From positions 434,001 to 498,000 of the forward strand of contig NZ_WOSV01000002.1 of the NCBI RefSeq assembly GCF_011516655.1: a DNA stretch of 64,000 nucleotides. Reading direction: 5' to 3'. This stretch comes from Acetobacter thailandicus. Lineage in GTDB: Bacteria; Pseudomonadota; Alphaproteobacteria; Acetobacterales; Acetobacteraceae. Of this stretch, positions 8,290 through 18,047 are shown one piece after another; the stretch's first letter is position 1, and every line of letters starts with the position of its first letter. Under the pieces are notes generated by a model, which was given only the letters and a program-made list of their open reading frames with translations, was not told the origin of the DNA and ran no database searches. A program made the position numbers and the translations under genes.

Positions 8290-10146
8290 TCAGACCTGTT
8301 CCAGCTGGTCAATAAAACCAGAAATCACATCAAGACCCTTACGCCAGAAATACGGGTCAGAGGCATCAAGACCAAAAGGAGCCAGCAGCTCTTTATGCCT
8401 CAGGGTGCCACCGGCTTCGAGCATGGTCACATATTTATCAGCAAAACCGGGTGCGCCTTCACTGAACACACCGTACAGCGCATTAACCAGACAGTCACCA
8501 AACGCATAGGCATATACATAGAACGGTGAATGGATGAAGTGCGGGATATAAGCCCAGAACACATCATACTCAGAGCTGAAATTAAAGGCCGGGCCCAGGC
8601 TCTCAGTCTGCACCTGACGCCAGATTTCACCAATCTGTTCAGGCAGCAGCTCACCCTGTTTACGGGCATCATGCAGGCGGGTCTCAAACTCGTAAAACGC
8701 GATTTGCCGCACGACCGTATTGAGCATATCCTCCACTTTACCTGCCAGCAAAGTGCGTTTACGGGCGGGATCTTTTTCTGCATCAAGCAGCGACTGGAAG
8801 GTCAGCATCTCGCCAAACACACTGGCCGTTTCAGCAAGTGTCAGCGGCGTGCTGGACTGATAATAGCCCTGACGCGCGGCCAGAACCTGATGCACACCAT
8901 GACCCAGCTCATGCGCAAGTGTCATAACATCGCGGGTACGGCCATGATAGTTGAGCAAAATATAAGGATGCGCTGACGGCACCGTCGGGTGTGCAAAAGC
9001 ACCGGGGCTTTTACCCTCGGCAGGTGGCACATCGATCCATGGATTTGTCAGGAAGGTTGTAATCACCTCACCCAGGCGCGGGTCGAAATCGCTATAGGCT
9101 TTCTGTACGATGTCTTTAGCTTCATCCCACGAAATTTTGCGGTCCTGCGTGCCAGGCAAAGGAGCATTACGGTCCCAGTGCTCAAGCTTATCAAGGCCCA
9201 TCCACTTTGCTTTAAGCCTGTAATAACGATGAGCCAGGCGCGGGTAATCGGCCCGCACAGCGGAAACCAGTGCATCAACCACTTCGTCTTCAACCATGTT
9301 GCTCAGGTTACGTGACGAGGTGGGACGGGCATAATGGCGCAGAGAATCGGTAATGGCTTTATCTTTTGCCAGCGTATTCGTAATCAGCGCAAACAGACGA
9401 ATATTATCAGAGAAAACCTGACCAACGGCCTTACCTGCCTGCTCACGCACAGCACGGTTCTCATCTGACAGACGGTTAAGTGCATCGCCTACAGTAATGG
9501 TTTTACCATCGAGGGTGACGCGCAGCCCTGCAATTGTTTCATCAAACAGACGAGACCAGGCCTGTGCTCCTGCTACGGATTTTTCGAGCAGAACTTTCTC
9601 GACTTCATCACTCAGCTGGTGCGGGCGAAACAGGCGCGTGTCACGCAAAAATGGCTCCCAGCGCGCCAGCGCAGGCTCTTTAAGCTTTGCCTCAAGCGCA
9701 GCATCATCAAGCTTATTAATCTCAAGGGTGAAGAAGAGCAGGTCACCTGCAATATCTGTCAGGCGCTCGTTAACTGACTGACTAAAGCGGGCAATAGCCG
9801 CATCAGAAGAATTGGCGGCAAATAACAAAGAGGCATAAGAGCCGGCTTTGCCTAAAATCTCGTCAATTTCTTCACTGGCCGCAATTGCCTCAGCCAGCTC
9901 TGCGCCCGATAACCCGCCGAGCTTACCCTGATAGCGGGCAGCAAAAGCCCTGGCACGGGTATGAGCATCGGTCAGATCCTGCTCAAGCTGCGGGTCTTCC
10001 ATACTGTTATAAAGAGCAGAAAGATCCCAGCGCGGCAGGGCAGATGTTTCTGCTCCCTGCGTGGTCTCTGCTTTGCGAGCTGTATCAGCTTCCGCAGCTG
10101 CGGCTGGAAACCGGGACAGATGAGAAAAATGCGCTATATGTTCCAT
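8290..10146 (-). CDS. pepF: M3-family oligoendopeptidase F
   Basis: A cytoplasmic zinc metallopeptidase that cleaves oligopeptides. The zinc-binding HELGH motif is at residues 412-416, within TLAHELGHGVHQ. The third ligand region (ETASVFGEML) follows about 25 residues later, and the SPFYVYAYAFGDCLV segment is typical of PepF. The 618-residue length fits the family. The N-terminal 35 residues are variable and Ala/Thr-rich. It is followed directly by the UbiB-like gene. The gltB terminator region lies upstream. Confidence 0.93.
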   Translation of the reverse strand: MEHIAHFSHLSRFPAAAAEADTARKAETTQGAETSALPRWDLSALYNSMEDPQLEQDLTDAHTRARAFAARYQGKLGGLSGAELAEAIAASEEIDEILGKAGSYASLLFAANSSDAAIARFSQSVNERLTDIAGDLLFFTLEINKLDDAALEAKLKEPALARWEPFLRDTRLFRPHQLSDEVEKVLLEKSVAGAQAWSRLFDETIAGLRVTLDGKTITVGDALNRLSDENRAVREQAGKAVGQVFSDNIRLFALITNTLAKDKAITDSLRHYARPTSSRNLSNMVEDEVVDALVSAVRADYPRLAHRYYRLKAKWMGLDKLEHWDRNAPLPGTQDRKISWDEAKDIVQKAYSDFDPRLGEVITTFLTNPWIDVPPAEGKSPGAFAHPTVPSAHPYILLNYHGRTRDVMTLAHELGHGVHQVLAARQGYYQSSTPLTLAETASVFGEMLTFQSLLDAEKDPARKRTLLAGKVEDMLNTVVRQIAFYEFETRLHDARKQGELLPEQIGEIWRQVQTESLGPAFNFSSEYDVFWAYIPHFIHSPFYVYAYAFGDCLVNALYGVFSEGAPGFADKYVTMLEAGGTLRHKELLAPFGLDASDPYFWRKGLDVISGFIDQLEQV

Positions 10147-10204
10147 TCCCTCACCCTACACTGCATTTGTGCAGGGTGCGAGAGGATGAAAAAACAACTC
10201 TGCC

Positions 10205-10239
10205 AAAACAAGAGCAGGATTATCCCCTGCCCCTGCTTT
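10205..10239 (-). terminator. possible terminator of gltDB
   Basis: On the minus strand, just after the gltB stop, a 6-base-pair stem AGCAGG/CCTGCT (213-218 with 232-237 of the 10,000 block) is followed by CTTGTTTTG. It is a moderate intrinsic terminator candidate. Confidence 0.4.
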
Positions 10240-10249
10240 TATGACAGTT

Positions 10250-13200
10250 TCAGGCGCTTTTTTTTACGACTTCACTCTCACAGGTAAAACCGATGATACG
10301 TGCGTAGTCACGCGGCACGATCTGCCAGAAAGAAGGCAGAACCTCATCCCATTTATGCAAAAGCATAGTGGCATAGGGTGAGCCGGTTTCTTCAACATGA
10401 CGCGTTACGAGCGCATGCAGTTTCTCCTGCCATTCAGGCTGCGTGACACGGGTCCAGAGCAGCGAGTCAGCATTAATTTTGTCTTCAAAGTTGTTTTTCT
10501 CATCAAAGACAAAGGCCATCCCGCCGGTAAAGCCTGCACCGAAATTGTCACCCGTCTGCCCGAGAATAACAACCGTACCACCGGTCATATATTCGCATGC
10601 ATTAGAGCCACAGCCTTCGACTACAGCCGTCGCACCGGAGTTACGCACCGCAAAACGCTCACCGGCCTGACCGGCAGCAAACAGCTCACCTGCTGTCGCA
10701 CCATAAAGCACCGTGTTGCCAATAATCGCATTCTGGTTCCAGACCAGACGTGATGACGGAGACGGACGGACGGTAATGGTCGCACCCGACAGCCCTTTGC
10801 CGACATAATCGTTGGCATCACCCAGCACTTCAAGCTTCAGCCCCTGTACGGCAAAAGCCCCCAGTGACTGACCGGCAGAACCGCGCAGACGCACAGTCAG
10901 ATGACCAGGCACCAGAGTTTTCATGCCAAACTGACGCACAATAAGTGAAGAGATACGGGTGCCAATAGCACGCTGTGTGTTCTGCACATTGTACTGAAGC
11001 TGCATTTTCTCACCATGTGAGAAGAGCGGCTTTGCGTCATTAATCATCTGAGCGTCGAGGGTATCCGGCACCTCGTTACGCCCTTCAAGCGTGCAGTAAC
11101 GGGCATACGGGCCGGGGTCGGCCTGAACCAGCAGAGAGTTCAGATCGAGGTCATCCAGATAGTCTGCACCACGTGACACCTGATGCAGCAGATCTGTGCG
11201 GCCAATGATCTCATTCAGGCTGCGGAAACCAAGTTCAGCCAGAATATTTCTGACATCTTCCGCAATGAAAGAGAACAGGTTGATAACCTTCTCCGGTGTG
11301 CCTTCAAACTTTTTACGCAGCTCTTCATCCTGCGAGCACACACCAACCGGGCAGGTATTAGAATGGCACTGACGCACCATGATGCAGCCCATAGCCACGA
11401 GACTTGCTGTGCCAATACCAAACTCTTCAGCACCCAGCATCGCGGCAATCACGACATCACGACCGGTTTTGATACCACCATCTGCACGCAGTTTAACGCG
11501 GTGACGCAGGCGGTTAAGCATAAGCACCTGATGTGCTTCTGCCAGGCCCATCTCCCACGGCAGACCAGCATATTTAACCGATGTCAGCGGACTTGCCCCT
11601 GTGCCACCTGAATGGCCGGAGATCAGGATGGCATCAGCCTTCGCTTTTGCAACACCGGCTGCAATCGTACCAATACCTGAACGGGCTACCAGTTTAACTG
11701 TTACAGTTGCATCAGGGTTGATCTGCTTCAGGTCATAAATCAGCTGAGCCAGATCTTCGATCGAGTAAATATCGTGATGCGGCGGCGGTGAAATAAGCGT
11801 AACACCCGGGGTCGCATGACGCAGCTTAGCGATCAGCTGTGTCACTTTAAAGCCAGGCAGCTGACCACCTTCCCCTGGTTTTGCACCCTGAGCCATTTTA
11901 ATTTCCAGCTCACGGCAGTCGTTCAGATACTGTGCCGTAACACCGAAACGACCAGAGGCAACCTGCTTAATAGCAGATGAGGCATTGTCACCATTGGGGC
12001 GTGGCTTTGCACGAGCAGGGTCTTCACCCCCCTCACCCGAGTCAGAGCGGGCACCAATACGGTTCATCGCGATGGAGAGAGTCTCATGCGCCTCAGGGCT
12101 GAGCGCTCCCAGAGAAATAGCCGGGGCGATCAGGCGGCGACGCAGCTGGGTAATGCTTTCAACCTCCTCAACCGGGATAGGTGTCCGGCCAGGGCGGAAG
12201 TCAAGCAGATCGCGCAGAGCCACAGGGGGCTGTGCCTTCACTGCCTCGGCATAGCGCATGTAAAGCGAGAAGCTGTCGGTCGAAACTGCGGTTTGCAGCA
12301 AATGAATCACATTGCCATCAAACGCATGCTGCTCCCCTTTACGACGCAGCTTATATAGCCCGCCAACCGGCAGAGGCAGGCTGCCTGAGTGCCAGGCCTC
12401 TTTGTGGAAATCGAGCACATTGCGCTCAATACCAGACAGACCAATGCCTGAAATGCGCGAAGGCATGCCAGGGAAAAACTCAGCCGTCAGCGCACGTGAG
12501 AGGCCAACAGCCTCAAAGTTACAGCCACCACGGTACGAAGCGATGATAGAAATGCCCATTTTGGACATAATCTTCAGCAGGCCTTTATCAACCGCCTTAC
12601 GGTAACGCTCAACACACTCACGCAGCGTCAGCTTGCCGAACAGACCACGACGATGACGATCAGCAATACATTCCTGTGCCAGGTAAGGGTTTACCGTGGT
12701 TGCACCCACTCCGATGGTCACTGCAATAGCATGCACATCAAGGGCTGTCGCTGTGCGCACATTAAGCGAAATAAACGTACGCAGGGAGTGACGCACCAGA
12801 TGCGTGTGCACCGCAGCTGTTGCCAGAATCATCGGAATATAAGCGCGGGTGGCAGACTGCTTCTCATCACTGAGGAAGACATGCGTACACCCTTCGCGCA
12901 CAGCTTCTTCTGCTTCACGACGAATACGCTCAATAGCCTCGCGCAACCCGCCCTCACCTGCTGATGCAGGGAATGTGCAGTCGATAACAGCCGTTGAGTT
13001 GCCACAAAATGCGATCAGCGCCTCATACTCACCCGAGGTCAGAACCGGGCTGGGCAGCTGAAGCATTTTGCACTGATCAGCTGACTGGTCGAGGATATTG
13101 CCAAGGTTACCCAGACGTGTGGTCAGGCTCATCACCCGGCTTTCACGCAGAGAATCGATTGGCGGATTTGTCACCTGGCTGAAAGCCTGACGGAAATAAT

Positions 13201-14806
13201 GCGACAGACCACGATAGCGCGAAGACAGCACGGCCAGAGGTGTATCATCACCCATTGAGCCGACAGCCTCAGCAGCATTTTCGACCATCGGGTGCAAAAT
13301 AGCTTCAAGCTCTTCGAGGGTTGCACCGGCAGCAAGCTGACGACGACGCAGCACTTCGCCCTCATACAGGACAGGCTCAGTCACATCAGAGCGGACAACC
13401 GCACCGATTTTTTGTGTACCGGCAACCCATGAGGAGAACTTATGACGGGCAGCCAGAATATCGAGCAGCTCTTCATTGCCAAACAGTTTTGCCTCGTGGA
13501 GATCAACGCCAATGATCTCGCCTGGCCCAAGACGGCCACGTGCGACCACTTCGCTTTCAGGCACACGCACCATACCGGTTTCTGACCCGATAATCAGCAG
13601 GTCGTTCTCAGTCACCGTATAACGCAGCGGGCGCAGACCAGAACGGTCAAGACCAGCGATTACCCAGCGGCCATCAGTAGCACACAGAGCGGCCGGGCCG
13701 TCCCACGGTTCCATGACGGAGTTGCAATACATGAACATGTCACGATGGCTCTCCTTCATGCAGGAGTGACCACCCACACTGGCCGGAATCATCAGCGCTT
13801 TAACCGCAGGGGCATCACGACCGGCAAAAGTAAGCAGCTCAAACACGTTATCGAGCACAGCCGTGTCAGACCCGCCGGCCTGAACAAGCGGCTTAATATC
13901 GTTCATCCAGGGATCAAGGTCAGGGTGAGACAGACGTGTCTCGTGACTTTTCATCCAGTTGATATTGCCTGAAATCGTGTTGATTTCACCGTTATGCGCC
14001 AGCCTGCGGAAAGGCTGGGCAAGCTTCCATGTCGGGAAGGTGTTGGTTGAATATCTCTGATGATAGATAGCAAAGCGGCTGACAAAACGCTCATCCAGAA
14101 GGTCAGGATAAAACTCGGTCAGATGCTCAGCAAGGAACATGCCTTTATAAATAATAGAACGACATGAGAGTGAGCAGATATACAGATCAACCTGTGCAGC
14201 AATCGCAGCTTTTTCAATTTTGCGACGAATAACATACAGGTCACGCTCAAGCGCATCCTCCGACTTACCTGGCAGATTACGAATCATAATCTGCTCAATT
14301 TCAGGGCGGGTTGCGTTGGCTTTTTCACCAATACAGGCGGTGTCAATCGGCACCTGACGCCAGCCGTAAATCGTGTAACCAAAAGCCAGAATTTCGGTTT
14401 CAATAATCTGACGGCACAGTTCCTGAGCGACCATGTCTGTTTTGGGCAGGAAAACCTGACCAACAGCGATGATGCTGCCGTCCTGATAGTCACCGGCTTT
14501 TGCAATCGCATCCGCAAAGAAAGCCTGCGGAATTTCAACGTGAATACCTGCACCGTCACCGGTTTTACCGTCGGCATCAACCGCACCACGATGCCAGATG
14601 GCACTCAGCGCAGCGATACCAGCCTCAACCACATCACGGCGACGCTTACCATCAATAGCCGCAATCAGGCCAACGCCACAGGAATCGCGCTCATCCGCGG
14701 GGTCATACAACCCCTCCAGAGCGTGAACATTGGCGTCCCACTCTTTAAGAAAAGTCTCTGCATTTTCCAGCGAGTCTGCGTTATGGAGCTTGTTCATGTC
14801 ACTCAT
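10250..14806 (-). CDS. gltB: glutamate synthase (NADPH) large subunit
   Basis: Transfers the amide nitrogen of glutamine to 2-oxoglutarate, giving two glutamates. The order is a short propeptide, the N-terminal Ntn glutaminase domain (nucleophile Cys43 in DSCGVGL), the central domain, the FMN-binding synthase barrel (residues ~860-1230) with the 3Fe-4S cysteines in CIMVRQCHSNTCPVGVC, and the C-terminal GXGXG beta-helix with repeated Gly spacing. At 1518 residues it is a full-length alpha subunit. Its start overlaps the end of gltD by four bases, so the transcript reads gltD then gltB. Confidence 0.97.
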   Translation of the reverse strand: MSDMNKLHNADSLENAETFLKEWDANVHALEGLYDPADERDSCGVGLIAAIDGKRRRDVVEAGIAALSAIWHRGAVDADGKTGDGAGIHVEIPQAFFADAIAKAGDYQDGSIIAVGQVFLPKTDMVAQELCRQIIETEILAFGYTIYGWRQVPIDTACIGEKANATRPEIEQIMIRNLPGKSEDALERDLYVIRRKIEKAAIAAQVDLYICSLSCRSIIYKGMFLAEHLTEFYPDLLDERFVSRFAIYHQRYSTNTFPTWKLAQPFRRLAHNGEINTISGNINWMKSHETRLSHPDLDPWMNDIKPLVQAGGSDTAVLDNVFELLTFAGRDAPAVKALMIPASVGGHSCMKESHRDMFMYCNSVMEPWDGPAALCATDGRWVIAGLDRSGLRPLRYTVTENDLLIIGSETGMVRVPESEVVARGRLGPGEIIGVDLHEAKLFGNEELLDILAARHKFSSWVAGTQKIGAVVRSDVTEPVLYEGEVLRRRQLAAGATLEELEAILHPMVENAAEAVGSMGDDTPLAVLSSRYRGLSHYFRQAFSQVTNPPIDSLRESRVMSLTTRLGNLGNILDQSADQCKMLQLPSPVLTSGEYEALIAFCGNSTAVIDCTFPASAGEGGLREAIERIRREAEEAVREGCTHVFLSDEKQSATRAYIPMILATAAVHTHLVRHSLRTFISLNVRTATALDVHAIAVTIGVGATTVNPYLAQECIADRHRRGLFGKLTLRECVERYRKAVDKGLLKIMSKMGISIIASYRGGCNFEAVGLSRALTAEFFPGMPSRISGIGLSGIERNVLDFHKEAWHSGSLPLPVGGLYKLRRKGEQHAFDGNVIHLLQTAVSTDSFSLYMRYAEAVKAQPPVALRDLLDFRPGRTPIPVEEVESITQLRRRLIAPAISLGALSPEAHETLSIAMNRIGARSDSGEGGEDPARAKPRPNGDNASSAIKQVASGRFGVTAQYLNDCRELEIKMAQGAKPGEGGQLPGFKVTQLIAKLRHATPGVTLISPPPHHDIYSIEDLAQLIYDLKQINPDATVTVKLVARSGIGTIAAGVAKAKADAILISGHSGGTGASPLTSVKYAGLPWEMGLAEAHQVLMLNRLRHRVKLRADGGIKTGRDVVIAAMLGAEEFGIGTASLVAMGCIMVRQCHSNTCPVGVCSQDEELRKKFEGTPEKVINLFSFIAEDVRNILAELGFRSLNEIIGRTDLLHQVSRGADYLDDLDLNSLLVQADPGPYARYCTLEGRNEVPDTLDAQMINDAKPLFSHGEKMQLQYNVQNTQRAIGTRISSLIVRQFGMKTLVPGHLTVRLRGSAGQSLGAFAVQGLKLEVLGDANDYVGKGLSGATITVRPSPSSRLVWNQNAIIGNTVLYGATAGELFAAGQAGERFAVRNSGATAVVEGCGSNACEYMTGGTVVILGQTGDNFGAGFTGGMAFVFDEKNNFEDKINADSLLWTRVTQPEWQEKLHALVTRHVEETGSPYATMLLHKWDEVLPSFWQIVPRDYARIIGFTCESEVVKKSA

Positions 14807-16251
14807 CCCTGCACCGCTGCTACGCTGACTGGTGCGTTTTCCTCAATCCACTTATCGATACAATCAGCTGCATCACGACCATCACGAATGGCCCACACAA
14901 CCAGGCTGGCACCGCGCACAATATCACCTGCGGCAAAAACACCAGGCAGGCTGGTCATGAAAGTATCAGACTTAACAGCAAGAGTGCCCCAGCGTGACAC
15001 TGACAAAGCAGGCTGCGCCCATAATTTTGGCAGTGGTTCAGGGTCAAAACCCAGCGCCTTAATGACAAGGTCTGCTTCGATGGTGAAAGAGCTGCCATCA
15101 ACAGCTTCAATCGCCTGACGACCTGAAGCATCGTTCTGCCCCAGGCGCATACGCACAGCGCGAACACCTGTGACTGTCTCATCACCCAGAAAAGCCTCTG
15201 GTGCGGCGAGCCATACGAAATCAACACCTTCTTCTTCAGCGTTTTTCACTTCGCGGGCTGAACCAGGCATATTGGCTTTATCACGGCGGTAAAGACACTT
15301 AACTGACTTCGCACCCTGACGAATAGCTGTACGCACACAGTCCATCGCGGTGTCACCACCACCGATAACCACGACATTACGCCCCGCAGCATCAAGGCCT
15401 TTTGCCTCGTCTGTCAGCGTATCACCAAGAGAGCGACGGTTAGATGCTGTCAGGTAATCAAGAGCTTTCTCGATACCTTTCAGGCCGGCACCCGGGCCAC
15501 CCAGGTCACGCGATTTGTAAACACCGGTTGCAACCAGAACAGCCGTATGACGTTTACGCAGCTCAGCGAAAGAGAGCTCGCCCTCAGCCTCACCAATACC
15601 CTGCCCCATGTGGAAGATGACGCCACCATCCTCAAGCAGTTTATGACGGCGGGCTACGATATCTTTTTCAAGCTTAAAGCCAGGAATACCATAAACCAGC
15701 AGGCCACCCACGCGGTCATACCGGTCATAGATATGAACCTGATAGCCTTTACTTCTCAGGCGGTCAGCTGCAGCAAGACCTGCAGGACCAGCCCCGACAA
15801 TACCGACTGACTCACTACGCTCGGTTACGGGAGAAACAGGTTTAACCCAGCCTTTTTCGAAAGCTGTATCGGTTACATAACGCTCAACCGCACCAATAGT
15901 TACGCTCTCAAAGCCTGGTTCGATAACGCAGCTGCCTTCGCACAGACGGTCCTGCGGGCAGATACGGCCACAAATTTCAGGAAATGTGTTTGTCGCTGAG
16001 GAAATTTCATAGGCTTCTTCAAGACGGTTATTGGCCGTCAGCATAAGCCAGTCAGGAATGTTATTTCCAAGCGGGCAGCCAACCGAACAAAAAGGCACAC
16101 CACACTGCGAGCAGCGGCTCGCCTGAGTTGTTGCCTCCTGCGGTTTGAAATCTTCATAAATTTCATTGAAGTCGGCTTTACGGGCCGGGGCTGTACGCTT
16201 TTCGGGCTGCTGCTGCGCAACAGAAACAAACTTGAGCATTGATTCGGTCAT
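14803..16251 (-). CDS. gltD: glutamate synthase small subunit
   Basis: The FAD/NADPH and iron-sulphur subunit that feeds electrons to GltB. The N-terminus carries the Cys cluster CSQCGVPFCSVGCPLGN and a second cluster CGRICPQDRLCEGSC. Two Rossmann motifs follow, GAGPAGLAAADRL for FAD and GGGDTAMD for NADPH. The first possible ATG is at 16299, but the conserved N-terminus (MTESMLKFVSV) starts at 16251 behind an AAGG ribosome-binding site, so I choose 16251 (482 residues). gltD precedes gltB, and the 4-base overlap suggests equimolar translation. Confidence 0.96.
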   Translation of the reverse strand: MTESMLKFVSVAQQQPEKRTAPARKADFNEIYEDFKPQEATTQASRCSQCGVPFCSVGCPLGNNIPDWLMLTANNRLEEAYEISSATNTFPEICGRICPQDRLCEGSCVIEPGFESVTIGAVERYVTDTAFEKGWVKPVSPVTERSESVGIVGAGPAGLAAADRLRSKGYQVHIYDRYDRVGGLLVYGIPGFKLEKDIVARRHKLLEDGGVIFHMGQGIGEAEGELSFAELRKRHTAVLVATGVYKSRDLGGPGAGLKGIEKALDYLTASNRRSLGDTLTDEAKGLDAAGRNVVVIGGGDTAMDCVRTAIRQGAKSVKCLYRRDKANMPGSAREVKNAEEEGVDFVWLAAPEAFLGDETVTGVRAVRMRLGQNDASGRQAIEAVDGSSFTIEADLVIKALGFDPEPLPKLWAQPALSVSRWGTLAVKSDTFMTSLPGVFAAGDIVRGASLVVWAIRDGRDAADCIDKWIEENAPVSVAAVQG

Positions 16252-16330
16252 GGGGGCGCCTTCCCGATTAAAATGGCGCAGCAGACACACTACGCCCAAA
16301 ACAGGTTAGCCTGAGGTAAACTCTTCCCCC

Positions 16331-16377
16331 TTTTGTGAAAAGACAGCAAAGCTGACCTTTCTCTGTTTTTCACAAAA
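16331..16377. promoter_or_regulatory. 11-base inverted repeat upstream of gltD
   Basis: TTTTGTGAAAA (16331-16341) and its exact complement TTTTCACAAAA (16367-16377) are separated by 25 bases. They lie 80-126 bases before the gltD start. They could be a bipartite operator or a long hairpin in the gltD leader. No T-run of a classical terminator follows on either side. Confidence 0.4.
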
Positions 16378-16412
16378 CCGAAACGTCGTAATATGTAAAT
16401 TTGTTCATAAAT

Positions 16413-16434
16413 ATAGGACTCAAAAGAGTCCTAT
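16413..16434 (-). terminator. stem-loop at the 3' end of the NDUFA9-like gene
   Basis: A perfect 9-base-pair stem (16413-16421 with 16426-16434) with an AAAA loop on the plus strand. The stop codon of the minus-strand gene lies in one arm. The following bases on the minus strand (ATTTATGAAC) give only a weak U-tract. Confidence 0.5.
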
Positions 16435-17399
16435 TGCGTTATAATATCCTGTTTTGAAACAATAATACCTGAACGACCACCACCCGGACGAAAGCGCTCC
16501 ATATAGAAAGGCACACAACGCTCAATGCTGTTTGGCTCCATGTCCAGCTCAGCAAAACCAGGTTCACCCGGGGGCAGAACATTATCCTGCGAGAGCATAC
16601 GAAGCTGATCACGCGTGAGAATCTGACCTGGCAGACGCTCAAAAAACGCAGCCTGGAGAGTGGCGATCCAGCCAGGCACTCTGACCAGCAGGTTTTCACG
16701 CTTCGTCTGCGCCAGAATCCAGCGATAAATTTCACGCATTGTCAGGATATCCGGCCCGCCCAGAGACCAGGTCTTGCCGGCCTCAGCAAGCTCAGGCGTC
16801 AGAATAATACGGGCGATACTCTCAGCCACATCACCGACAAAAACAGGCTGAAGACGGGCAGAGGCACCATAAACCGGCATAACCGGCAGAAAACGCGCCA
16901 GAGAAGCAAGGCGGTTAAAGAAATGATCATCCGGCCCGAAAATAACGGACGGGCGAATAATCGACGCTGTAGGGATATATTGCTTCACAGCCTCCTCCCC
17001 CGCAGCGCGACTGCGCCCGTAGGCTGAAGGGGCATCAGAGGCGGCACCAAGCGCTGAGACCTGCACAAAGGTCTCCACACCCGCGGCGGCAGACAGGCGC
17101 GCAACACGCTTTGCACCCTCGACATTTACACTTTCAAGCCCCCGCCCGCCCAGCACGGCAACCAGGTTCACAACAACAGAGGCGCCTTTAACAACACAGG
17201 CAACAGCCTCTTCATCCTGCACGGGGGCATAGAACGGGGCGATCTGACCGACATCACCAAGCGGGCGCAGCAGAGAAGCAAGGTCGGGCCGGCGCCCGGC
17301 AACACGCACAAGATACCCTGCACGGGCCAGGTGCTGAACCACATACTGCCCTACAAAACCGTTCCCACCAAAAACGGTGGCTATTCTGCCTGCGCTCAT
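16431..17399 (-). CDS. complex I NDUFA9-like NAD(P)-binding protein
   Basis: An atypical short-chain dehydrogenase/epimerase of the NDUFA9 type, an accessory subunit or assembly factor of NADH:quinone oxidoreductase in alphaproteobacteria and mitochondria. The N-terminal Rossmann motif VFGGNGFVGQYVV is intact. The active-site tyrosine region is AYGRSRAAGEEAV, and the SIIRPSVIFGPDDHFFNRLA segment is characteristic of the subgroup. The 322-residue length is typical. It stands alone on the minus strand, divergent from the tRNA gene. A role in complex I is inferred from family membership. Confidence 0.87.
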   Translation of the reverse strand: MSAGRIATVFGGNGFVGQYVVQHLARAGYLVRVAGRRPDLASLLRPLGDVGQIAPFYAPVQDEEAVACVVKGASVVVNLVAVLGGRGLESVNVEGAKRVARLSAAAGVETFVQVSALGAASDAPSAYGRSRAAGEEAVKQYIPTASIIRPSVIFGPDDHFFNRLASLARFLPVMPVYGASARLQPVFVGDVAESIARIILTPELAEAGKTWSLGGPDILTMREIYRWILAQTKRENLLVRVPGWIATLQAAFFERLPGQILTRDQLRMLSQDNVLPPGEPGFAELDMEPNSIERCVPFYMERFRPGGGRSGIIVSKQDIITQ

Positions 17400-17623
17400 C
17401 TGTCCCTCTCCTGCCTGATCTGCTCACATGCAAAAAACAGGCTCTGTTCTGTCAGCTATCTGAAGACATAGTAGCATACCCATTACCAAAAGGCCGCAAC
17501 AACCCTGACATCACAACACCGTATAAATGACCCCCACAGACTAAGAGGCTGTAATTTTATGAAGTTATACAAAATGGTAATGAAAAAAAACTTCATAAAA
17601 ATGAAAAAAATCATTTTACCCGA

Positions 17624-17652
17624 TTGACGCACCTGGCCTGTCGCGATAAACA
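17624..17652 (+). promoter_or_regulatory. candidate promoter of tRNA-Leu
   Basis: TTGACG (17624-17629) and TAAACA (17647-17652) are separated by 17 bases. The -10 lies 45 bases before the tRNA. An A/T-rich stretch lies upstream. The -35 is good and the -10 weak. Confidence 0.45.
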
Positions 17653-17697
17653 CCCGTTCACCGACCTGATGCAAACAAACTTCAGGTAGTCATTTAA

Positions 17698-17784
17698 GCC
17701 CAGATGGCGGAATTGGTAGACGCGCAGGTTTCAGGTACCTGTGGCCGAAAGGTCGTGGAAGTTCGAGTCTTCTTCTGGGCACCA
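17698..17784 (+). tRNA. tRNA-Leu (anticodon CAG)
   Basis: An 87-base type II tRNA with an encoded ACCA end. The acceptor stem GCCCAGA pairs with TCTGGGC (17774-17780). The anticodon stem CAGGT/ACCTG encloses loop TTCAGGT, so the anticodon is CAG (17732-17734) and reads CUG. A long variable arm and the GTTCGAGTC T-arm follow, as expected for leucine tRNAs. No integrated element or duplicated 3' end is seen beside it. Confidence 0.96.
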
Positions 17785-17815
17785 ATGCGATGGAAATCAT
17801 CGTATTGTGACAATC

Positions 17816-17842
17816 AAAGCAGGGCACTACCAAGCCCGCTTT
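17816..17842 (+). terminator. possible tRNA terminator
   Basis: AAAGC-GGGC (17816-17825, one bulged A) pairs with GCCCGCTTT (17834-17842). It is 32 bases after the tRNA. The T-tract is short. Confidence 0.35.
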
Positions 17843-18047
17843 AAAAATACCCCTTAATAAAAATTCAGCCTTTATCTTAAAAGAGTTTTTTGTTTTAAGT
17901 GGCTCTCTGCATCTGCCACAGATATCCCGACATGCAGCAAATTCTTTAAGATTACATAAAATTCACTCTTCGCATCATCCTCTTCTTCTGCGAATGTCTG
18001 CGTGCAGAGAATTCATCTCTGCTTTCACACTCAGCAGGAGAGAATTC

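Noticed and set aside
17698-17784. genomic island at the tRNA-Leu
   Set aside because: No integrase, no repeated tRNA 3' end and no change in composition next to it.
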